Shown here: positions 54,073 through 64,000 of the stretch, in pieces
Layout: every line of letters starts with the position of its first letter
Position numbering within the stretch: the stretch's first letter is position 1
Origin: UBA7396 sp034676185
Lineage (GTDB): Bacteria > Patescibacteriota > Gracilibacteria > BD1-5 > UBA6164
Direction: 5' to 3'
DNA: 64,000 bases
NCBI GenBank assembly: GCA_034676185.1
Contig: JAUCCN010000006.1
Location: forward strand, 1-64,000
Position numbers and translations under genes: made by a program
The notes under the pieces: model-generated
Database searches by the model: none
The model's input: only the letters and a program-made list of their open reading frames with translations
Told to the model about the DNA's origin: nothing

Positions 54073-55956
54073 TTATCTACAAATAGTTTCTCAAAAATGA
54101 AGTCATGATCTTACTTCTATCTGACTTGAATTGAGTTCTCAAAGTACAATATCTTGGTTTTTTATTTCTCAAGATGAAGTTTTTACTTTCACATATGAAT
54201 TATTAATAGTGTTTACTACATAGTGAAGTGGAATATAAATCGTATCTCATATTGAAGCTCAGTCATCTCAAATCGTACTTACATCAAATACTTTTCCTTC
54301 TGAAACTAAAGTCGAAATATCAATTTTTTTATCTCAATCGTATACTTCACTTGCAGTTTCATATACATAATTTTGAGTCACACTATCTTGATATGGTAAT
54401 TTTGTAGTAATTTGAGTCGTATATTTTTTCCCGTCTTTTTCAAACGCAATATCTACTGGCAATACTAAATCTGAAGAAGAATATACTTGCAATTTCAAAC
54501 TTGATTTATTTGGCAATATTTGACAAATAAGTGTATTTGAAGCAACTTTATTTCATAGAGAACTACTTTTTTCTTTTACTGTTCCTGAAGTTCCTGCATA
54601 AATAGATTGTGAAGTCAGATTTATATTAATAGTATTTAGACTTGAATTGAGTTGTGTTAATTGACTATTTAATTGGTTAATTTGAATTTGTTCTTGCGAT
54701 TTTAATGCTTGAATTTGTTCTTCGATTCCGTTTAAGCTTGTTTTTGTTGATTGAATTTGGCTTTCTGTTTGGTTTTTTTGAATATCAACTCCAGCTGTAT
54801 AACTTCACAATGTATTTGATTTAATATTATCAATACTTGTTTGTACATTTTTTTGAGAATTCAGTGCTGAATTTATTTGAATATCAATATTTAAAATTTG
54901 TGTATCATAAGTATTATTAGTTGTTTCTTTTGATTTTATAAGGTTATCAATTCCTGATTTTGCTGATAATGCTCCTGATCAAAAATCATTAAATAATGAA
55001 TAATACGTATCAATAACACTTTGTGGAAATGTTGGTGATGAAACAGAATCCTTCATAACTTGTTTTATATTTTGTGCAAGATTATCAACTGATTGTAAAA
55101 TATCTGAGATTTGTTCATCAGAAAATGTAGAAATATTTTGATTTTTCATATTTAATTCTTTCCATTCACTTTCTACTTGCGTTTTTAATTTTGAATTTTT
55201 TGCTCAAAGATAAATTTCAAAATTTATATTTGAATTTTTATTTGTCTGTGAAATTGAAAAAACTTCATCTGCTTGAGTGAGAAAATTTCAAAGAAGCGAC
55301 CCGATTTGTTTTCTTGTATTTTGAATATTTAAAGCTATTTTTTCTCAATCTGACTTTTTTGAACTTTCTGTTTTTTGTTTCAAAGTTTGTAAATCTTTAA
55401 TTTGTGTTTCCAAAGTATTGTATTGAATTTGCAGTGCATCTAATTGTTTATCAATATCTGATACTCAAAAATCACCACTTAAAGAAATTTTTGAAAGCGA
55501 GTCATTTAATATTTTTAATTGCGCTTGTGCATTTTGTTTTTGAATATTAAGTGAATTTGCTTGAGTGGTAAAATTTGATTTTGTTGAAGAAATAATTCCT
55601 TGTGTATTTGCTATTTGTGCAACAATCATATTTTTTTGATTTACCAGATTTTGAATATTTGGGTCACTTGAATCTGGTGTAATTTTTGCAATAAGTGTAT
55701 TTTCTTCTACTTTCATTCCATTTTCACAAGCAAGATATTCAATATTTCCTGCGTTGTTAGAGAGAATATTTTTTACATCACTGGTAATTACTTTTGCTTT
55801 TAAATTTACACTTTTTACAGTTCCAGCTTGAATTTGAAATTCATCATTACATATATTTTGGTTCTCTCATTGTGCTACTTCATCTGATGTTGAATCACTT
55901 CCACAAGATGAAAGAATAAACAAGAAAAGAGTCAAAATAACTATATTTTTTTTCAT
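54073..55956 (-). CDS. lipoprotein membrane-fusion adaptor
   Basis: 627 aa. Lipobox FILSSC (Cys about 18) anchors it outside the membrane. EFQIQAGTVKSVNLKAKVIT is the first barrel strand set, followed by a very long coiled coil (residues about 90-430, Gln/Asn/Ser rich) and a return lipoyl half (SIYAGTSGTVKEK). C-terminal beta-barrel ends with GDTIYIPLHYV and GLHFGETICR. HlyD/AcrA type, with an unusually long hairpin. First gene of the pump operon. Confidence 0.85.
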
Positions 55957-56006
55957 AATTTTTTATTAATAATTAAAGTTTTTTATAGTTTTTATCTTAA
56001 AAGTAT

Positions 56007-56041
56007 AAAAAAGTATACTCATAAGCAGAGTATACTTTTTT
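56007..56041 (-). terminator. intrinsic terminator
   Basis: 14-bp perfect stem AAAAAAGTATACTC / GAGTATACTTTTTT with loop ATAAGCA, after the AbrB-like gene and before the pump operon. Confidence 0.85.
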
Positions 56042-56044
56042 ATA

Positions 56045-56446
56045 CTAAAAGTCAAATTTATTGAAAACTTTTTTTATGTATTCAAGTAAAAAATCTATAT
56101 TATCATTTTTAAAAAACCCCAATCATCAATCACCTTTCCCGATAACAATAAGATTATCTCATGATTGAAGAGAGAGATGTTCACGAATGTAAACAGGAAT
56201 TACAAATTGGCATTTTGTTCATAATCTAATAAATCATACATCCTTAATATTAAAATATTGATGGATATCATCAAAATGATCATCACAATTTACAATTCAA
56301 AATCATTTGTCATCAAGTAATGCGATTTCATACTCTCCTCAAGCTTGAAATTCTCCGTGTTGCCTTGATTCTTTTGGAACAATAATTTGTCATTTGGGGC
56401 CAATAGTTACCACTCAATATATTTTTAAATTGATATTTTTTTTCAT
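56045..56446 (-). CDS. AbrB/SpoVT-like double-domain regulator
   Basis: 133 aa. Two swapped-hairpin half-sites: TIGPKGQIIVPKESRQH (about residues 14-30) and KCQFVIPVYIREHLSLQSGDNLIVI (about 79-103). Usually one such domain dimerises to bind DNA; here two lie in one chain, as in MraZ or in antitoxin pairs. The middle (GEYEIALLDDKGFGIVN) is variable. It sits between the two ABC exporters and the RND operon, so it may regulate them. Confidence 0.75.
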
Positions 56447-56520
56447 ACTTTTTATTACCAACTATTTTTGGTATTATATATTTTTTGAATAAAAATCAAA
56501 TGTGAGTTTTTGAGTTGATG

Positions 56521-58263
56521 TTAAAATCCACTTTGAAGTTCGAGCATTTTTTTATATATTCCTTCTTGTACTGAAAGAATTTCATGATTTCCTTCTTGAA
56601 GAATTTTTCCGTTTTCTATAACTAAAATTTTACTTGCATTTTTTACCGTTTGAAGTCTGTGAGCTACAATAATTACGGTTCTATTTTCGAATAAATTATG
56701 CAATGCTTTGGTAATTTGTTCTTCTGAAAAACTATCAAGCGCTGAAGTTGGTTCATCTAAAAATATAATTTTTGGATTTTTTAGCATAATCTTTGCAATC
56801 GCAAGTCTTTGTTTTTGTCATCCAGAAAGTTTAATTCATCTTTCTCAAATTTCTGTATGAACTCAATCTTTAAATTCATAAATAAATTCACATTTTGCAT
56901 TTTGGATCACTTCTTGAAGTTCAATTTCACTCAAAGTTTTATTTCATAAGCTGTAAGTAAGATTTTCTAAAATCGTTCCATCAAATACACTCGGGTCTTG
57001 TGTTAAATATCAAATATTTTCATAATAACTTTTAAGTGAAATTTCATTTAATTTTTGTCCATCAATAAATATTTCTCAATCATTTGGTTTTATATATCAT
57101 GCAAGTAATTTCAAAAGTGTTGTTTTTCCTCATCCACTATTTCAAACTAATGCTAAAATACTTCATCACTCTATTTGAAGAGAAAAGTTTTCAAATATTT
57201 TTTTATTTTCTTCGTATCAATAGGTAAGATTTTTTATCTCAAAATTTCAGCGAATGTACTGAAAATTTTTTCCTGTATCGTACCCACTAATTTCTGGAGT
57301 ATTTTCAAAAAAATCCCACAATTTTTCTATATCAATAAAATCTTTTGTTAAATCTATATAAAAAGCTGTAAAGTTTAAAATCGAAGAATTTATAACTAAA
57401 AAAATAGAAGTAATTCCAACAAATTCGCTCAGTAACATTTCTCAACTCAAAACATATTTTGAATACAAAAAAGTAAAAGCAAAAATACTCAAACCAACTA
57501 CAAATGGAATAAATCTATTTTGAACCGTTCTTCCCGTAGCCATTTCTATATTTATTTGAGCCATTCACACAGAATAGCTCTCAATTTTTTTCAGATCAAC
57601 TTCCAATTTATTTGATTGTAAAATCTCATTTTTACTCATTAAAATTTTTGTAATAGAACGAAGTCTTTCATTTCTCATTTCTGATCTCTTTTTTCTATAA
57701 CGAAATTGAAATTTATTTACATAAAATAATACGACTACTGACAAAAATAATAAAATAAGAAATCAGAAAGTAAATCAAATTCAATGCTGTCATAAAGTGA
57801 AAAAAACATACAAAAGTAAAATCAATAAAATGATTCCTCTTTCAATAGTTGCTGCTAGTCATTCAGCCCATCTGAGTCTTCCATTTTCTAAAAGAGCAAT
57901 TACTTTTCCAGTTCATACTTTTTCTACAGCATTGTTATCCATTTTAATAAATGCTTGTAAATATGTTTGATAGATTTGTTTTTCATATTGATGGAGAGTC
58001 ACCACCCATCACCATTTACGAGTAAGAAACCAAAGTCACTCAAAAGAAAATAAAATAATAATATAATACCATAAAGTTTCTTCAAGTAATTGAGTATTTG
58101 ACTTTGAAATTGCATAAACAATTCTTTCAATAAACACAATATGAATAATAGGACTTAGTCCTCTTATAATTGATTGGATAATATGTAAAATATTATTTTT
58201 CTTGTCATATTTAAATAAAGAAAAAAACTTTAAAAATTTTTGAAGTCAGGTACGTTGTTGCAT
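56521..58263 (-). CDS. ABC exporter half-transporter 1
   Basis: 580 aa: transmembrane domain (about residues 20-320, six helices) followed by NBD with Walker A GNSGGGKTT, signature KLSGGQKQRLAIA, Walker B IIFLDEPTSALD and H-loop VAHRLQT. Type IV (MsbA/LmrA) fold. Starts 37 bases after the stop of the second exporter, on the same strand, so the two likely make a heterodimer. The ATP sites look canonical. Confidence 0.9.
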
Positions 58264-58300
58264 ATTTTTTCTTTTAAATTATAAATTCCATTTCAAAAAA

Positions 58301-60067
58301 CTACTCTCCCAAAAATCCTCATGACTGAATTTCCCAAAGTTTTTTATAAGTTCATGATTTTTCTAAAAGTTCTTTATGCGTCCCCTCTTCAATAATTTTT
58401 CAATTTTCCATAACAATAATTCTATCCATTTTCATAATCGTTGAAAGTCTGTGAGCAATTACAATCATCGTTTTTTCTTTCATCAAATTTTCCAAAGCAT
58501 CTTGAATTAATTTTTCTGATTCACTATCCAAAGCAGAAGTAGCCTCATCTAAAACAAGTATTTTATTATCTTGCAACATCGCTCTAGCAATAGAAACTCT
58601 CTGCCTTTCTCCTCCAGAAAGTTTTACTCATCTCTCTCAAACTAAAGTTTCATATCCATCTTTTAATTTTGAAATAAATTCGTATGAATGAGATTTTTTT
58701 GAAGCATTTTCTATTTCAGTTTCAGTAGCATTTTCTTTTCCATACGCAATATTTTCTCTTAAAGTTCTATGAAATAAAATCGTATCTTGAGGGACCATAG
58801 AAATCTGACTTCTGAGAGAATTTTGAGAAACTTTTGCAATATTTTGCCCATCAATTAAAATTTCTCACGCATGAATATCATACAATCTAAACAGTAATTT
58901 TATAAGTGAAGACTTCCCACTTCCAGAAGCTCATACCACTCCAATTTTTTCTCAAGATTTTATAGATAAAGAAAAGTTCTCAAATACTTTTACATCTTGA
59001 TTATACAAAAATCCAATATTTTTAAATTCTATATTTCCTTTCTGAATTTGTAAATTTTTAGCACCTTCAATATCTTTTATTTCATGTGGAGTCGAGAGAA
59101 CATCAAGCATTTCAATCGCATTTCCTATATGACTACTCATTCTTCCAAATAAAAATGAAAGAGAAAAAATTTGTCATGATAAAGTCATTTGATAGGTTAA
59201 AATAAGTACAAAAGTACCAACTGTAATATTTCAAAGTGACCACAAATAAATCGTAAAATATAAAAGTCCTATTTCTGATATTAAAGAAATCAGTGATAAA
59301 ATTGCAAATATTGCAACATAAACATACACTGATTTTTTCTCTAATTTCATCCAATTATCTAAAGCTCATTGCATATTTTTCACTTCTTTTGCAAGCGTTC
59401 CAAAAATAGAAATATTAAAATTATTTACAATAGTATCAGCATATATTCCACCTACTTTTGAATTTTCACGACTCGCTCTTTCTACATATGGAACTCTATA
59501 TTTATTTAAAAATATACTTAAAAATATAAAAACAATAACATACACTAAAAACCCAATTCCCAAATAAATATTTTGATACGAAACAACTCCTATCACAAAG
59601 AAAAATGAGATAATAAAACGAGTTATTTCCCAAAAAACTATATCAGAAAGTCCCTGCATTGCTCAAATTAATCTTCCAACTTTTTTGTTAATCGCTCAAG
59701 CAAAATTATTAATAAAAAAATTATATGAATGTTTATGAATATATAAAAAGCATTCTATGGAAATATTATAATCCATTTTATTACTTCTCATATCCGAAAC
59801 ATAATCTAATCATCTCCAAGTAATAGTGGTTACTATTCCTGTGATAATGAAATAAATAAAATACACATTTATTTCTCTCATCATTTGAGTTTTTTCTCAT
59901 CATAAAGAAATAATATCAATAATTTCTTTAAAATAAATTGGTATGAGAAGTCCATTTATTGTTGCTATAGTTACTCATAAAATCGCTAAAAATGCATACC
60001 ATTTTAACTCTCCTATTTTTTGAAAAAAATATTTTATCACTTCCCAATTTCAAACTTTTTGTTTCAT
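58301..60067 (-). CDS. ABC exporter half-transporter 2
   Basis: 588 aa: six-helix TMD (about residues 15-330) and NBD with GASGSGKSS, KLSGGERQRVSIA, ILVLDEATSALD and IAHRLST. Pairs with half-transporter 1 downstream. Could export lipids, peptides or drugs; no substrate clue. The only gap is the 37-base spacer. Confidence 0.9.
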
Positions 60068-60238
60068 AATTTACTTTTTAAAAATAAAAAACTGTTACTT
60101 GGTAAAACCCCAGCATAACAGCCTTTCATAAAAATACAAAAAACTATCCTATCCAAGAATAAAAGAAAATATCTCACTCATTTCTTATACTCATATATTA
60201 TTTTGATTGTATATATTTTTTAAAGATGTCAAAAATAT

Positions 60239-60272
60239 AAAAAAGACAGCAAATATATTTGCTGTCTTTTTA
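60239..60272 (-). terminator. terminator of the SDR gene
   Basis: Perfect 16-bp palindromic stem AAAAAGACAGCAAATA / TATTTGCTGTCTTTTT, adjacent to the SDR stop at 60276. Confidence 0.85.
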
Positions 60273-60275
60273 TTT

Positions 60276-61067
60276 CTATCTATATCATCCATCAACCATA
60301 TGGTCTCTTCCTGAGTTATATGGAAGTGTTAAATATGCTAAAATATTTTTTGCAATTTCTTCTGGAGTTGCCATTCTTCCAGACCAAACCTTTTCCATTT
60401 CTGCTGCCATTTCTTCTGCTGGAACACTATTATTCATTTCCGTTGCAATCCATCCTGGGCCAATTCCATTTACGATAATTTTATGATTTTTATCAAAGTC
60501 TTCTCAAATATTTCTCACCATATTTATCATTGCTGCTTTTGATGCATCATATGGAGCAGAAAAAATTCCATAACTATCTACTCAATTAGTTGAGGTTATC
60601 AGCACAATTCTTCATCTTACTTCATCAATTACTTCTTGTGTTTTCATAATATCTTTTGCATTTTTGAGAGCAAGAAAAGTTCCTGTTACGTTGGTAGCAA
60701 ATACTTTATTCCAAAGTTCTGCTGTTTGATCATCAAAATCAGTATCTGGACTAATTCAAACTCAGTGAACTAAAAAATCTACTCTTTTACTTACTTTTTT
60801 TACTTCTTCAAAAAATGCTGCAACAGAAGCTTCATTTTCAGCCATATATGGAAATGCTTTTACTAAAACTTCTTTCCCTACTCCAAGAGCTGCATTTTGA
60901 ATAGTTTCAATTGCCTTTTGGGTTTTATCTTCACTTCTACTTGCAGTTACAATCACATCTCATCCTGATTTTGCAATAAGTTCTGCAGTTGCTAATCATA
61001 TTCCACTTGATCATCCTGTTACTACTGTTGTAGTTCCTGAAAAATCAAAATTAATTCTTGATTTCAT
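60276..61067 (-). CDS. short-chain dehydrogenase/reductase
   Basis: 263 aa. Cofactor motif TGGSSGIG (17-24), then DFLVHGVG, catalytic Ser in LITSTNGVDS and the YxxxK pair in YDASKAAM. C-terminal GPGWIATEM and YNSGRDHMVDGGYR are typical of the FabG-like classical SDRs. An oxidoreductase using NAD(P)H, substrate unknown. A terminator separates it from the aminotransferase operon, so it is probably its own unit. Confidence 0.92.
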
Positions 61068-61082
61068 AATTCTACATTTAAA

Positions 61083-61113
61083 AAATAAAGCTATACTAAG
61101 TATAGCTTTATTT
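61083..61113 (-). terminator. terminator of the aromatic/branched amino acid operon
   Basis: 15-bp stem AAATAAAGCTATACT / AGTATAGCTTTATTT, downstream of the aminotransferase stop and upstream of the SDR start. Confidence 0.8.
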
Positions 61114-61145
61114 AAATTTTGTCAAGTAAAATCTTGCATAAAGAA

Positions 61146-62063
61146 TTAGTCTATTTCAACTTTTGTTACAAAGCTTTCAAATTCCTTTATTTTTCCAAGT
61201 TGAAGGAGTTCAAAATTACTTTTTAGTGTATCAAAAATTGGTCTAGTAGTAGGCAAATTATATTGTTCAATTTTTTTTACTGCACTTAGTTTTGCTGCAG
61301 TTCCTGTAAAAAATACTTCATCAGCTATAAAAAGTTCTGATTTATCAACTTGTCTTTCTTCTACTTCATATCATAAATATTTTGCTAATTTGATCACACT
61401 ATCTCTGGTAATTCATTCTAAAATATCTTGATTCACTCCAGGAGTAATAATTTTTCCATTTCTCACTATAAAAATATTCATCGCACTTCCCTCACTCACT
61501 TTACTTTGATTATTCAACAAAATAGCTTCATCAAATCATCTCTCATGAGCTTCTGTTTTTGCTAATCCACTCGTAATATATGCTCAAGAAATTTTTCATC
61601 TGAGAGGAAAACTTACATCACTTTGTCTTTGGTATGAACTGATAGTACATGTAATTCCATCTGTTGATGAGAGATATTCTCCCATTTCTAATCCATAAAT
61701 CAAAAAATCAAAAGCAACATTATGAAGTCTTGGTGCGATATCAAGATCAGAAGTATACACTAAAGGTCTGATATAAATAGAAGTTTGTGGTTTATTTTTT
61801 TTTATAAATTCTACTATTTTTTCTGCAATATACTCCGGTGAAATATCATATCCAAAAAATTTTGCACTTTTTGATAATCTCTCTGCATGTTTATTAAGCC
61901 TAAAAAGCATCACTTCTTTTTTATTTTCAGGATTTATAAATGCTCTCATTCCTCAAAAAGCAGCTGTTCCATAATGAAGCGCATGTGTAGCAACAGAAAT
62001 ATTTGCTTGTGAAAATGGAACAAAATTTCACTCAAAAAATGCTTGTGGTAAAAATACTTTCAT
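61146..62063 (-). CDS. branched-chain-type aminotransferase (class IV)
   Basis: 305 aa PLP enzyme. ALHYGTAAFGGMRAF is the fold-type IV opening, IYIRPLVYTSD follows, and GKISGAYITSGLAKTEAHERGFDEAILL includes the PLP-lysine region. C-terminal LEGITRDSVIKLAKYLG and DEVFFTGTAAKLSAV match BCAT. It normally transaminates Leu, Ile and Val, and can also act on phenylpyruvate. Third gene of an operon with chorismate mutase and prephenate dehydratase, so it may supply the final step to phenylalanine. Confidence 0.92.
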
Positions 62064-62081
62064 ACATATTAAAGTTAAAAA

Positions 62082-62909
62082 TTAATATTCTCATAAAATC
62101 TTAAAATCTTTACAAAAAAACTGTAATTCTTCAAACGCATCAAAAATTACTTTTTCTTCTCCACTTTTTTCTAAATCAATCCAAAAAATATATTCAAAAC
62201 GATTTTCTCTTGCCGGAAGTGATTCTATTTTTGTGAGATTTATGTGGCGAGTTGCAAAAGCTCAAAGACATTTATATAATGCTGAAGGAGTGTCTTTGGT
62301 CTTAAATTGAATTGAAATTTTTCAAGTTTTTGGAAGATGAAAATATGCTTTTTGTTTTTCAAATATTTCTTTTTGAACCACTACAAAAAACCTGGTTGTA
62401 TTTCCTGTTTGATCTTGAATATTTTTATCTATCATTTCAAGATGATATAATTCACTACACAAATCAGAGGAAATAGAAGCAAGAGTTTCATCATTTTGTT
62501 CTGAAATAAATTTTGCTGCTCCTGCTGTATCTGATGCCACTACTGGCTCAATATTATATTTTTTCAAATAATTTTGGCATTGCATAAGCGCTTGTGGATG
62601 AGAATAGGCTTTTTTTATTTTTGAAATATCATTTGTTTTTCAAAGTAAATAATGGTTGATATCTAAAAATATTTCTCAAATAATAATATATTTTCCAGCA
62701 ATCATATGATAAAAATTTTCATGAATACTTCACGCGTAACTGTTTTCAATTGGTAAAACTCATATATTTCATTGCTGAATTTTATCAAAAACCTCTTTAA
62801 ACGTTTCTACTCAAAAAATATGAGGTGTTTGTATATCTAAATGCTTTGCAACTTGTAAACTGGCTTTGTTTCAATATGCTCAGGGGTATCATTGATAATA
62901 TATTTGCAT
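62082..62909 (-). CDS. pheA: prephenate dehydratase
   Basis: 275 aa. PGAYGNKASLQVA opening, GVLPIENSYAGSIHENF, SHPQALMQCQNYL, DTAGAAKFISE and NTTRFFVV (catalytic Thr) are all in order. A C-terminal ACT domain (SIQFKTKDTPSALYKCLGAFATRHINLTKIESLP) would bind phenylalanine as inhibitor. Converts prephenate to phenylpyruvate. Starts 21 bases after the chorismate mutase stop. Confidence 0.94.
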
Positions 62910-62930
62910 AATTTATAGTTTTAATAAATA

Positions 62931-63191
62931 TTATTCTTCTAATCTTAAAGCTTCTTTATGAATTTCATTCCAAATTGTTTCTATAAATTCTGGATTGACT
63001 CAATGTTGTTTTGCAAGTTCTTTTTTAGATGAGAGAACTTGTTGCCATCTTTCTGGTTGTAAAGGAGGTAAATTATGAAGTTTTTTATATTCTCAAACTT
63101 TTTTTACTACTTCAAATCTTTGCGAGAGAAGTGAAATAATTTGTGTATCTATTTCATCAATTTGGTTTCTATATATTTGTAATTCTTCCAT
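62931..63191 (-). CDS. chorismate mutase, AroQ type
   Basis: 86 aa. YRNQIDEIDTQIISLLSQRF and EVVKKVGEYKK carry the conserved Arg/Lys pattern of the helical AroQ fold, and PPLQPERWQQVLSSKKELA and the last helix complete it. Turns chorismate into prephenate for the adjacent dehydratase. Single-domain, not fused to PheA as in enterobacteria. Confidence 0.88.
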
Positions 63192-63201
63192 AGTTTTTAT
63201 T

Positions 63202-63306
63202 TTAGGAAATATTTTTTTCATAATCGTATTTCATGATTTCCAAATCCTGTTTTTCAGGAATAACAAGAGAAACTCTCTCTCAAGGCACAAAAATAATTCT
63301 TTCCAT
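63202..63306 (-). CDS. small ORF, possible remnant of a GNAT acetyltransferase
   Basis: 34 aa, MERIIFVPGERVSLVIPEKQ... The pattern VSLVIPEKQDLEIM recalls the N terminus of RimJ-type acetyltransferases, but a TAA ends it at once. It lies 10 bases before the chorismate mutase start. Either a decayed gene or a short leader; weak support. Confidence 0.3.
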
Positions 63307-63329
63307 ATCTAAAAAATTAAATTATAATA

Positions 63330-63488
63330 TTATAAATCTTTCCCTTTTCTAAATTTTAAAATAGCTTGTTGTAAAATATGAGTTTTTTGAATATTTTCAT
63401 CATCCATGTCAATAAGCTTCGAACCTCTAGCATCTCAATAGTCATCCTTATGATCAAAATGTATCTTTTGAGTAATGATTTGTACTAA
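63330..63488 (-). pseudogene. fragment of an unknown gene
   Basis: Open only as a tail ending in TAA at 63330 (…HFDHKDDYGDARGSKLIDMDDENIQKTHILQQ then FRKGKDL). It has no start codon before the junction near 63490 with the duplicated primase segment. A 23-base stretch is identical to the 37129 gene's 3' end. Probably cut by recombination. Confidence 0.45.
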
Positions 63489-63494
63489 ATATAT

Positions 63495-63701
63495 AATTTA
63501 TATTTTTATTTACATAAAAAATTAATTGTTTCAAAAAGACAAAGTATTTTTCTAAAAAATGAATTTATAGATAGTTTCAAAATCAATAAAAATCCAAGTT
63601 TGAGAAATAAAATTTTAAAAGAAGATCTTGAAGAACTATGAGATTTTGAAATAAAAAAAATAAAAAAAGATGGATTTGAAATAATTAACAAAAAAATCTA
63701 A
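63495..63701 (+). pseudogene. fragment copy of the primase-like protein C terminus
   Basis: 68 codons matching residues of the 43677-45170 protein's end (LYFYLHKKLIVSKR..SIFLKNEF; NKNPSLRN; KKDGFEIINKKI), with scattered substitutions. No upstream coding region is present. Followed by the same hairpin and promoter as at 45.2 kb. This marks a segmental duplication of the primase/120-aa module. Confidence 0.75.
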
Positions 63702-63702
63702 A

Positions 63703-63775
63703 AAAAAATGAAAATTTTTTCAATTTTCATTATATATAATATAAATACTATTTTATTTAATAATTATTAAAAATT
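63703..63775 (+). promoter_or_regulatory. duplicate hairpin and promoter
   Basis: AAAATGAAAA/TTTTCA-like hairpin and TTTTCATTATATATAATATA (about 63726-63745), nearly the same as 45168-45240, upstream of the 63776 gene. Confidence 0.55.
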
Positions 63776-64000
63776 ATGAACAGAACAATTATGAATATTA
63801 ATGAATGTTTCTTTATCTTACTTTATTCAGGGGTAAAAAAAGAACATATTTTAACTAAAATAAAAAATACTCTTGATGATAAAGAGTTTGAAGCAGTAAG
63901 TATTTTTATTGATTGAATTCAAAAAAGACACATAGATAGAACGGATAAAAATCTTTTTGATGTGATAAATTTTTTCAATGAAGATTTAATTGAATTATCT
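63776..64000 (+). CDS. paralogue of the 120-aa module protein (partial, runs off the window)
   Basis: 75 codons visible to the window end. MNINECFFILLYSG, KIKNTLDDKEFEAVSIFIDGIQKRHID and TDKNLFDVINFFNEDLIELS align with the 45241 protein (FIDGIQKRHID identical). The coding sequence is intact as far as it can be seen. Its promoter and preceding fragment match the first copy, so it is likely expressed. Confidence 0.7.

Noticed and set aside
1..64000. Dozens of short standard-code ORFs on both strands
   Set aside because: They are pieces of genes interrupted at TGA or shadows in other frames; merging with TGA = Gly gives the genes listed.

Overview
The window reads sensibly only if UGA is translated as glycine (genetic code 25). 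With standard stops every long gene breaks at TGA. With TGA = Gly, invariant glycines fall into place: uracil-DNA glycosylase GQDPYHG, the GGEEF box of a diguanylate cyclase, GGSPCQ of a cytosine methyltransferase, CFGC of DnaG. Code 25, very high A+T and small dense genes point to a Candidate Phyla Radiation bacterium of the Absconditabacteria (SR1) or Gracilibacteria (BD1-5/GN02). Sequence inspection alone does not separate the two. I saw no tRNA, rRNA or CRISPR array.

Layout. 0-19 kb is mainly core chromosome: an ABC-F ATPase, uracil-DNA glycosylase, a UvrD-type helicase beside a small nuclease-like protein, TrpRS, an HD hydrolase, a GT-B glycosyltransferase, a short HrcA, DnaG primase, the principal sigma factor and a diguanylate cyclase. 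19.3-26.7 kb is a minus-strand type III restriction-modification operon (mod, a small ORF, KilA-N, res) continuing into a small protein, a metallophosphoesterase and an unknown gene. 26.9-29.9 kb is a divergent AbiE-like toxin-antitoxin pair whose nucleotidyltransferase toxin is fused in frame to a DUF2779-type double-nuclease protein. 29.9-37.1 kb holds a CoiA-like nuclease, a Clp-like AAA+ ATPase, an ADP-ribosyltransferase-like large protein with a possible partner, and small genes behind duplicated palindromic promoters. 37.3-41.7 kb is an operon of a BcrA-type ABC transporter and two exported proteins. 42.2-47 kb is a second accessory block: an m5C methyltransferase with two striking palindromes upstream, a primase-like replication protein, a 120-aa protein and a DUF4143-type ATPase. 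An IS3-family element at 47.9-49.2 kb lies between two truncated genes. 50.8-60.1 kb carries an RND pump with a lipoprotein adaptor, an AbrB-like regulator and two ABC exporters. 60.3-63.2 kb has an SDR and a chorismate mutase / prephenate dehydratase / branched-chain-type aminotransferase operon. The last 0.5 kb is a diverged copy of the primase tail plus 120-aa gene seen at 45 kb.

Three things stand out. First, the AbiEii-DUF2779 fusion beside a type III restriction system. Second, two unrelated-sequence leaders (13.8-14.0 kb and 41.7-41.9 kb) that share one pseudoknot topology, each upstream of an exported-protein gene, with C.A mismatches on the plus strand that become G.U pairs in minus-strand RNA. 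Third, the palindromes upstream of the m5C methyltransferase. All coordinates of coding regions below assume UGA = Gly and end at TAA or TAG.
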